Source of the DNA: Cellulomonas sp. WB94
GTDB lineage: Bacteria > Actinomycetota > Actinomycetes > Actinomycetales > Cellulomonadaceae
NCBI RefSeq assembly: GCF_003115775.1
Contig: NZ_QEES01000002.1
Span: forward strand, 372,001 to 436,000
Reading direction: 5' to 3'
DNA: 64,000 nt
Of this stretch, positions 57,844 through 64,000 are shown piece after piece; positions within the stretch are counted from its first letter, which is position 1; each line of letters starts with the position of its first letter. A program made the position numbers and the translations under genes. Below the pieces are notes generated by a model that saw only the letters and a program-made list of their open reading frames with translations, did no database searches and was not told where the DNA came from.

Positions 57844-59066
57844 GCGATGATCCGGAAGGCGGTCACCATCTCGCCGGGGCGCACCTCGGTCACGTCGGCG
57901 GGCACGACCGCGATCCCGTCCGCCGCAGCCAGGCTGGCCACGAGGTGGGAGCCCGACCCGCGCGCGGCGGCCGGTCGCGCGACGACCGTCCCGTCGGGGT
58001 CGGTGACGAGGGTCACCGGCATGTGCTGCTCACGACCCGTGGGCGAGGACCAGCCGGCCCCGACGCGAGCGAGCAGGGTCGGTCGGAGCAGGTCCGTCCC
58101 GGTCAGCCCGCGCAGCGCGAGGATCGCCGGACGCACGAACGCCTCGAAGGACACGAACGCGCTGACCGGGTTGCCCGGGAGGGAGATCACGGGGGTGCCG
58201 TCAGCGAGGCGCCCGTAGCCCTGGGGCTTGCCGGGCTGCATCGCGACCGACACGAAGAACATGCCGTCCATCGGTGCGAGCACCTCCTTGACGACGTCGT
58301 ACGCGCCGACGCTCACGCCACCTGACGTGACGATGAGGTCCACGGTCCCGGCGGACTCGAGCGCCTCCGCGAGCGCGTGCGCGTCGTCCGGCACGGCACC
58401 GAGGCGGTGCACCTGGGCACCCGCGGCGCGGGCCGCAGCAGCGAGGAGGTAGGAGTTCGAGTCGGGGATCTGCCCGCGCCGCGTCGCGACACCAGGCGTG
58501 ACGAGCTCCGAGCCCGTCGAGATGACGACGACGACCGGCCGGCGGTGGACGAGGACCTCGGGGCGCCCGACCGCGGCGACGGCCGCGATCCGGTACGGGG
58601 TGAGCTCCTGGCCCGCACGGAGCACGACGTCGCCTGCCGCGACGTCCTCCGCGACTCGCCGCACGTGGCGACCGACCGACGCGGGCGCGCGCACCTCGAC
58701 CTGCTCGGTACCGCCGTCCGTGTCCTCGACGGGCACGACGGCGTCCGCACCCGGCGGCACGGGAGCGCCCGTCATGATCCGGGCAGCGGTCCCCGCACCG
58801 ATGACGGGCGCCGCGTCGGTCCCCGCGGCGAGGTCGGCGACGACGCGCAGTCGCACCGGGGCGGCCGCCGACGCCCCCGCGACGTCCGCGGACTGCACGG
58901 CGTACCCGTCCATCGCCGAGCCGTCGAAGCGCGGCAACGCCTCGTGCGCGGTGACGTCACCTGCGAGGACCAGCCCGGCGGCGTCCTCCAGCGCGAACGT
59001 GACAGCAGGTGTCGGCGTGATCTGGTCGAGCACAGCCTCGCGGTGCTCCGTGACCGTGCGACTCAT
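57840..59066 (-). CDS. moeA: Molybdopterin molybdenumtransferase MoeA
   Basis: MoeA inserts molybdate into adenylated molybdopterin. The 408-residue protein has ALPRFDGSAMDGYAVQSADV near residue 45, GAVPVPPGADAVVPVEDT-like GAPVPPGADAVVPVED near 100, STGSELVTPG, and the MoaB-like TSGGVSVGAYDVVKEVL near 245. LPGNPVSAFVSFEAFVRP precedes the C-terminal beta domain. GGGGAGG lies 5 nt before the ATG, with a TAGCGT -10 about 28 nt upstream. It heads the moeA-mobA-DUF6457-moaD operon. Confidence 0.94.
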   Translation of the reverse strand: MSRTVTEHREAVLDQITPTPAVTFALEDAAGLVLAGDVTAHEALPRFDGSAMDGYAVQSADVAGASAAAPVRLRVVADLAAGTDAAPVIGAGTAARIMTGAPVPPGADAVVPVEDTDGGTEQVEVRAPASVGRHVRRVAEDVAAGDVVLRAGQELTPYRIAAVAAVGRPEVLVHRRPVVVVISTGSELVTPGVATRRGQIPDSNSYLLAAAARAAGAQVHRLGAVPDDAHALAEALESAGTVDLIVTSGGVSVGAYDVVKEVLAPMDGMFFVSVAMQPGKPQGYGRLADGTPVISLPGNPVSAFVSFEAFVRPAILALRGLTGTDLLRPTLLARVGAGWSSPTGREQHMPVTLVTDPDGTVVARPAAARGSGSHLVASLAAADGIAVVPADVTEVRPGEMVTAFRIIA

Positions 59067-59093
59067 CGAACCTCCCCGGTGCGGTAGCCACCC

Positions 59094-59099
59094 ACGCTA
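59094..59099 (-). promoter_or_regulatory. moeA: -10 element of moeA operon (TAGCGT)
   Basis: Minus-strand TAGCGT lies 27 nt before the moeA ATG, leaving a short leader that includes the Shine-Dalgarno. Confidence 0.4.
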
Positions 59100-59149
59100 A
59101 CGGCCCGGGACCGGCTCCGGGGGTAACCGGTTCCACGTGGCGGGCGCGC

Positions 59150-60700
59150 TCACCGCGCTGCCCGTCCCCCGCTCAGTCCGCCGCTGACCCGGGACGACCG
59201 CTCCGGGTCCGTCGTCGCGAGCCAGTCGAGCAGGCCGCACACCATGTCCGTGCAGCCGCCGCAGCCGGTCGTGGCCCGGGTCGCACGGGCGACCTCCTCG
59301 ACCGTGTCGTGGCCCTCCCGCCAGCACGCCACGACCTCGCCCTTCGTCACCCCGTTGCAGCGGCACACCGTCGTCCGGTCAGGCATCAGGGTCGGCGAGG
59401 CGGCCGGCACGGGGGCGCCCGCGACCGGGCGCACGAGGAGCTGAGCGGGGTCCGACGGGGCCGGCGTCCCGTGCGTGTACGCCGCGGTGAGGTCCGCGGC
59501 GACCGGGCCGGCGCCGACGCAGGTCGCACCGACGACCCGCCCGTCGGCCACGACGACCTCGACGTGCCGCCCCGCGACAGGGTCGGACAGCAGCACCGAG
59601 CGCGAGCCGGAGATCTCGGCCCGACGAGACCCGCTGACCCCCATCGACACGACGTCGAGGCCCGCCGCCTTGAGCCGCACGACGTCGGTGCCGCCAGCGC
59701 GGAGGGGTACGGGGTCCGGCGCGCCCGCGTCGACGGCTCCACCGGGTTCGTCGGGTCCGACGGGTCCGACGGTCAGGGAGATCGCGAGCCGACGCGCCTG
59801 GTCCCAGCCCTGCGCGATGAGCCCGGTGCCGCCCTCGGGGGGCTGCGCGCAGTCGCCGATCGCGAACACGCGCGGGTCGGCGGGTGTCGCGAGACCGGGC
59901 CCGACGACGATGCCGCGGCCCACGTCCAGACCGGCGAGCTGGGCGATCCGCGTCTCGGCGACCGTCCCCGCGGCCAGCACGAGCAGCTCGCACGCGATCA
60001 CCTCGCCACCCTCGAGCCGGATGCCCGCGACCCGCGCGTCGTGCACGAGCGCCTCCTGCGTCCGGGCGGCAACCCGGAGCCCGATGCCGAGCGTCGCGAG
60101 CCCGCTCGCGACGGTCGCCGCGGCCCCGGCATCGAGCTGGCGGTCCATCAGGTGCGGGCCACCGTGCACGACCGTCACCGCGAGCCCTCGGCGCGCGAGC
60201 CCGCATGCGACCTCCAGCCCGAGGACGCCCGCGCCGACGACGACGGCCACCCGCGCGTTGACGGTCGCCGCGACGATCTCGCGGGCGTCGTCGAGCGTGC
60301 GCAGCGCGTGCACCCCGGCCGGCAGCTCGCCGTCGGGGCCGAAGCCGTGCAGGTCAGGGATCCGTGCCCGTGCGCCGGTCGCGAGGACGGCCACGTCGTA
60401 CGGGTGCAGCCCGCCGTCGGAGTCGACGGCGACGCGTCCGGACCGGTCGAGCGCCACGCAGGCCCGACCGGGAAGCACGCGGGTGCGCGCACGGACCGTC
60501 CGCGGCAGGGACAACGACGCGACGTCGATCTTCCCGGCGACGACCTCCGAGAGCAGCACCCGGTTGTACGGCTCGTACTCCTCGGCGCCCAGCACGGTCA
60601 CGTCGAACCGGCCGTCGCGGTCGCGCGCATGCAGGTCGTCGGCGAACCGGGCACCGACCATGCCGTGCCCGATCACGACGACCCGCGTCGCGCCGGTCAT
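59150..60700 (-). CDS. FAD/NAD-dependent reductase with C-terminal BFD-like [2Fe-2S] domain (NasB-like)
   Basis: The 516-residue protein resembles the reductase half of NirB without the siroheme part. FAD and NAD sites are RVVVIGHGMVGARFADDL (about 6) and AVVVGAGVLGLEVACGLARRG (about 155), with RVFAIGDCAQ near 285. The C-terminus has CRCNGVTKGEV and CGGCTDMVC (about 445-485), the four Cys of a BFD-like [2Fe-2S] domain. It overlaps nasA by 4 nt, so it most likely delivers NAD(P)H electrons to the assimilatory nitrate reductase. Confidence 0.85.
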   Translation of the reverse strand: MTGATRVVVIGHGMVGARFADDLHARDRDGRFDVTVLGAEEYEPYNRVLLSEVVAGKIDVASLSLPRTVRARTRVLPGRACVALDRSGRVAVDSDGGLHPYDVAVLATGARARIPDLHGFGPDGELPAGVHALRTLDDAREIVAATVNARVAVVVGAGVLGLEVACGLARRGLAVTVVHGGPHLMDRQLDAGAAATVASGLATLGIGLRVAARTQEALVHDARVAGIRLEGGEVIACELLVLAAGTVAETRIAQLAGLDVGRGIVVGPGLATPADPRVFAIGDCAQPPEGGTGLIAQGWDQARRLAISLTVGPVGPDEPGGAVDAGAPDPVPLRAGGTDVVRLKAAGLDVVSMGVSGSRRAEISGSRSVLLSDPVAGRHVEVVVADGRVVGATCVGAGPVAADLTAAYTHGTPAPSDPAQLLVRPVAGAPVPAASPTLMPDRTTVCRCNGVTKGEVVACWREGHDTVEEVARATRATTGCGGCTDMVCGLLDWLATTDPERSSRVSGGLSGGRAAR

Positions 60701-62910
60701 GCCGCCGCCCCCGCACCGGTGGGGAGCGCACGCTCCTGCGGACCGTCGTCGGACACGTCGTCGTACGGGTTGTCGCACGCCTCGATCGAGACCGCGCACA
60801 CCTTGAGGCCGGGCATCCCCGACACCGGGTCGGTCGCATCCGACGTCAGGTGGTTCACGCTGCCCTCGCCCGCCCAGTGGAACGCCATGAAGACCGTGTC
60901 GATGCGCACGGCGTCGGTCACCCGCGCACGAGCCACCGCGCGCCCGCGTGCCGAGTCGAGGCGGACCCACGCACCGTCCTCGATGCCGTACCGCTCGGCG
61001 AGCAGCGGGTGGATCTCCACGAGGGGCTCCGGGGCCGCGCGCACGAGCTCGGGGACGCGCCGAGTCTGCGCCCCCGACTGGTACTGCGCGAGCACCCGCC
61101 CGGTCACCAGGTAGACGGGCGCGCCGGGGTGGACGTCGTCGACGGTGCCGGTGTGGTCGACCGCCACGAGGCGCGCGCGGCCGTCGGCGGTCGGGAAGTC
61201 ACGCGTGAACAGCCGCGGCGTGCCGGGGTGCGGGGGCTCACCCTCGGGGGTCGCGGGGCACGGCCAGAACAGGTCCGGCTCCGCGTCGAGGCGCGCGTGG
61301 CTGAGGCCGGAGTAGTCGGCACGACCGCCCGCGCTGGCCCGGGCGAGCTCGTCGAACACCTCGGCGGGGTCCGTCGGGAAGCGCACCGGTGAGCCGAGGC
61401 GGCGGGCCAGGTCGGCGAGGATGTCGAGCTCGCTGCGGACGCCTGCCGGGGCGTGGAGCGCGCGTCGGCGGCGCAGGACGCGGCCCTCGAGCGAGGTCAT
61501 CGTGCCCTCCTCCTCGGCCCACTGGGTCACCGGGAGGACCACGTCGGCGAGCAGCGCGGTCTCGGACGGCACGAGGTCGCACACGACGAGGAGGTCGAGC
61601 GCCGCGATCCGCTCGCGCACCCGGTCGGCGTCGGGCGCGCTGACAACGATGTTCGAGCCGTGCACGAGCAGGGCGCGCGGACCGGCGGGGGTGCCGAGCC
61701 GGGCCAGCAGCTCGACGGCCGGCAGGCCGGAGCGTGGCAGGTCCGCGGGGTCGACGCCCCACACGCCGGCGACGTGCGCCCGCGCGACGTCGTCCTCGAT
61801 CGAACGGTACCCAGGCAGCTGGTCAGCCTTCTGGCCGTGCTCGCGACCGCCCTGGCCGTTGCCCTGACCGGTGATCGCGCCGTACCCGCTGCCCGTGCGC
61901 CCGGGCAGGCCGAGCAGCAGGGCGAGGTCGATCGCCGCGGTCACGGTCGCTGTGCCCTGCGTGCTCTGCTCGACGCCCCGGCCGGTCAGGACGTAGGCGC
62001 CCGCTCCGCCGCTCGACGGCGACGCGGCCGCGAGCAGCCGGGCGACCGCACGCAGCGTCTCGGCGGGGACGCCGCTGACCTGCTCGGCGCGCTCGGGCCA
62101 CCACGACGCGACGGAGCGACGCAGGTCGTCCAGCCCCGTGGTGCGGCGCTCGACGTACGCCGCGTCCTCCAGCCCTTCCGCGAGCACGACGTGCATGAGC
62201 GCGAGCAGGACGACAAGGTCCGTCCCCGGCACCGGCTGCACGTGGGTCCCCCGGCCGTCCGACGTGAGGTCGGCCGTCGCGGACCGCCGCGGGTCGACGA
62301 CGACGAGCCCGCCCGCGGCCCGGACGCCCGCCAGGTGCTGCACCGACGGTGGCATCGTCTCGGCGACGTTCGAGCCCAGCAGCAGCACGGCCTGCGCTCC
62401 ACCGAGGTCCTCGAGCGGGAACGGCAGCCCGCGGTCGATGCCGAGCGTCCGGTTCGCGCCGGCCGCCGCGCTCGCCATGCAGAACCGACCGTTGTAGTCG
62501 ATGTTCGGCGTGGCGAGCACGGCACGGGCGAACTTGCCGAGCGTGTAGGCCTTCTCGTTCGTCAGGGCGCCGCCGCCGAACACCGCCACGGTCTCCGGGC
62601 CGCTCTCGGCCCGCAGCTCACGCAGCCTGCGAGCCACGAACCCGAGGGCCTCGTCCCAGGTCGCGAGACGCAGCCGGCCGTCGGTCCGCAGCAGCGGCGT
62701 CGTCAGCCGGTCCGGGGTGCGCAGGAGGCTCGCGCTCGTCCAGCCCTTCTGGCACAGGCCGCCCCGGTTCGTCGGGAAGTCGCGTCCTGACACCGTGACC
62801 GGGCTCCCGCCGGCCGCCGCGACGGAGGCGTCCGTCGAGACGGCCGGCGTGAGCTGCATCGCGCACTGCAGCGCGCAGTACGGGCAGTGCGTGTCGGCGG
62901 CGCCCGTCAT
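60697..62910 (-). CDS. nasA: Assimilatory nitrate reductase catalytic subunit NasA
   Basis: NasA is a cytosolic molybdopterin oxidoreductase reducing nitrate to nitrite for NirBD. The 737-residue protein starts with the [4Fe-4S] motif HCPYCALQCAMQL and GLCQKGWTSASLL (Cys 9, 12, 16 and about 53), then NGRFCMASAAAGANRTLG with the probable molybdenum-ligating Cys. It continues with GSNVAETMPP and the GQGNGQGGREHGQKADQLPGY cofactor-binding stretch, cut here in two by GRT...GYG loops. The C-terminal domain shows LVTGRVLAQYQSGAQTRR. It shares one base with the upstream transporter gene and overlaps the reductase gene. Confidence 0.92.
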   Translation of the reverse strand: MTGAADTHCPYCALQCAMQLTPAVSTDASVAAAGGSPVTVSGRDFPTNRGGLCQKGWTSASLLRTPDRLTTPLLRTDGRLRLATWDEALGFVARRLRELRAESGPETVAVFGGGALTNEKAYTLGKFARAVLATPNIDYNGRFCMASAAAGANRTLGIDRGLPFPLEDLGGAQAVLLLGSNVAETMPPSVQHLAGVRAAGGLVVVDPRRSATADLTSDGRGTHVQPVPGTDLVVLLALMHVVLAEGLEDAAYVERRTTGLDDLRRSVASWWPERAEQVSGVPAETLRAVARLLAAASPSSGGAGAYVLTGRGVEQSTQGTATVTAAIDLALLLGLPGRTGSGYGAITGQGNGQGGREHGQKADQLPGYRSIEDDVARAHVAGVWGVDPADLPRSGLPAVELLARLGTPAGPRALLVHGSNIVVSAPDADRVRERIAALDLLVVCDLVPSETALLADVVLPVTQWAEEEGTMTSLEGRVLRRRRALHAPAGVRSELDILADLARRLGSPVRFPTDPAEVFDELARASAGGRADYSGLSHARLDAEPDLFWPCPATPEGEPPHPGTPRLFTRDFPTADGRARLVAVDHTGTVDDVHPGAPVYLVTGRVLAQYQSGAQTRRVPELVRAAPEPLVEIHPLLAERYGIEDGAWVRLDSARGRAVARARVTDAVRIDTVFMAFHWAGEGSVNHLTSDATDPVSGMPGLKVCAVSIEACDNPYDDVSDDGPQERALPTGAGAAA

Positions 62911-64000
62911 CAGACCGCCGCCGCCGCCATCGCCGCGCCACGCCGGTGGTAGACGGCCCACGCGACGACCGACATGACGACATAGAGGCCGATGAACACC
63001 CAGAGCGCCGCCTCGAGGCCGCCCGTGCGCGACGTCGACATCGCGAAGCCGCGCGGGATGAGGAAGCCGCCCAGCGCGCCGATCGCCCCCGCGATGCCGA
63101 TGCACCCGGCGGCCGCCTTGGCAGCCCGGTCGAGCGCCGCCGCGCCGACGACCCCGGCCCGGAAGACCGCCGGGATCATGCGGTACGTCGACCCGTTGCC
63201 GACTCCCGTCGCGACGAACAGGACGAGGAACGACGTGAGGAAGAGCCCGAACGAGTGCGACCGCAGCGCGGCGATCGCCCCGAGCGCCCCGAGCGCCATC
63301 GCGACGAACGAGGCGATCGTCACGCGCGTGCCGCCGAGCCGGTCGGCCAGCTTGCCACCGAGGGGCCGTGCGAGCGAGCCGACGAGCGCGCCCAGGAACG
63401 CGATCGACGCGGTGACCTCGGGGAACTGGCCCTTGAGAAGCGTCGGGAAGGCACCCGAGTAGCCGATGAACGAGCCGAACGTGCCGATGTACAGGAACGA
63501 GATGATCCACGTGTGCCGCGTGCGGGTCGCCGCGGCGAACGCCCGGTAGTCAGCCTTGGCACTCGTCAGGTTGTCCATGAACCGCCACGCGACGAACGCC
63601 GCGAGCAGCACGAACGGGATGAACATCAGGCCGGCCCGCTCGAGCGAGAGCCCCGCGCCCGCGACGATCACGAGCGGCACGGCGAACTGCACCGCGGCGG
63701 TCCCGAGGTTGCCGCCCGCCGCGTTGAGGCCGAGCGCCGTGCCCTTCTCGCGAGCCGGGTAGAAGAACGAGATGTTCGCCATCGAGGACGCGAAGTTGCC
63801 GCCGCCGACCCCCGCGAGCGCCGCGATCGCGAGCATGACGCCGAACGGCGTCTCGGGTCGCTGCACGGCCCACGCGATCGCCGACGTCGGCAGGAGCAGG
63901 AGCAGCGCGGACACGATCGTCCAGTTGCGGCCGCCGAAGCGCGGGACGGCGAACGTGTACGGGATCCGCAGCGTCGCACCGACGAGGCTCGGCACCGCGA
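62910..64000 (-). CDS. Nitrate transporter, NNP family (NarK-like), 5' end beyond the window
   Basis: The visible 360 residues begin inside the second membrane segment and are open to the right edge, so roughly 50-80 N-terminal residues are missing. NNP motifs seen are LAGVGGGNFASSMANISFFYP followed by GLNAAGGNLGTAAVQFAVP, and VATGVGNGSTYRMIPAVF. It is coupled to nasA (TGATG), indicating nitrate uptake for assimilation, in contrast to the narK paired with narG. The tail is Ala-rich. Confidence 0.9.
   Translation of the reverse strand, partial: AVPSLVGATLRIPYTFAVPRFGGRNWTIVSALLLLLPTSAIAWAVQRPETPFGVMLAIAALAGVGGGNFASSMANISFFYPAREKGTALGLNAAGGNLGTAAVQFAVPLVIVAGAGLSLERAGLMFIPFVLLAAFVAWRFMDNLTSAKADYRAFAAATRTRHTWIISFLYIGTFGSFIGYSGAFPTLLKGQFPEVTASIAFLGALVGSLARPLGGKLADRLGGTRVTIASFVAMALGALGAIAALRSHSFGLFLTSFLVLFVATGVGNGSTYRMIPAVFRAGVVGAAALDRAAKAAAGCIGIAGAIGALGGFLIPRGFAMSTSRTGGLEAALWVFIGLYVVMSVVAWAVYHRRGAAMAAAAV

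Overview
The window is very GC-rich, with codons strongly biased to G or C in third position. It carries genes typical of Actinobacteria: WhiB, a PdtaS-type kinase, HemQ with a coproporphyrin-type ferrochelatase, an LCP protein, and an FHA plus FtsK/EccC-like ATPase. A cellobiose-type ABC transporter controlled by a CebR/CelR-like repressor makes a cellulose-degrading actinomycete (Cellulomonadaceae or a close relative) most likely. This placement is inference from gene content. I saw no rRNA, tRNA, CRISPR array or insertion sequence.

Layout. 1-3.5 kb: LCP protein, purE-purK, GtrA protein. 3.6-11.4 kb: an OmpR-type two-component pair, a NarL-type pair, and a MacB/FtsX-type exporter. 11.5-16.1 kb: FHA protein and three-module FtsK ATPase (possibly one gene split by a frameshift), and a small membrane protein. 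16.4-19 kb: whiB1, pdtaS, DUF2505. 19-23.8 kb: cebEFG-cebR with three CebR-like operators. 23.9-31.6 kb: glutamate dehydrogenase, LLM oxidoreductase, META-domain protein, hemH-hemQ, Ser/Thr kinase, flavodoxin, NYN protein. 31.6-37.7 kb: nirB-nirD-cysG-nnaR-sirohydrochlorin chelatase, all chained by 4-nt overlaps. 37.9-43.5 kb: DUF1697, HIT, SDR, a sulfite-oxidase-fold molybdoenzyme, nhaA, DsbA-like protein. 43.5-52.2 kb: moaE, then narK-narGHJI. 52.4-54.9 kb: a SufR-like Fe-S regulator, a broken flavodoxin gene, a universal stress protein. 55-59 kb: mogA-moaA facing moeA-mobA-DUF6457-moaD. 59.1-64 kb: narK-type transporter-nasA-reductase, running off the right edge.

Most of the right half works together on nitrate. 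Transporters import nitrate. NarGHI reduces it in respiration and NasA in assimilation. NirBD makes ammonium using siroheme supplied by the linked CysG and chelatase genes. The mo genes supply molybdopterin. NnaR, a GlnR-like box and the SufR-like protein are the likely regulators.

Unusual points. narG has lost one base in a C-tract. The flavodoxin gene at 53.3 kb is broken by an exact 8-bp tandem duplication. FHA and FtsK are offset by one frame at another C-tract. At three convergent junctions, tandem arrays of about 18 nt run from one stop codon to the opposite one. Many genes begin 6 nt after a -10-like hexamer, which suggests leaderless mRNAs.
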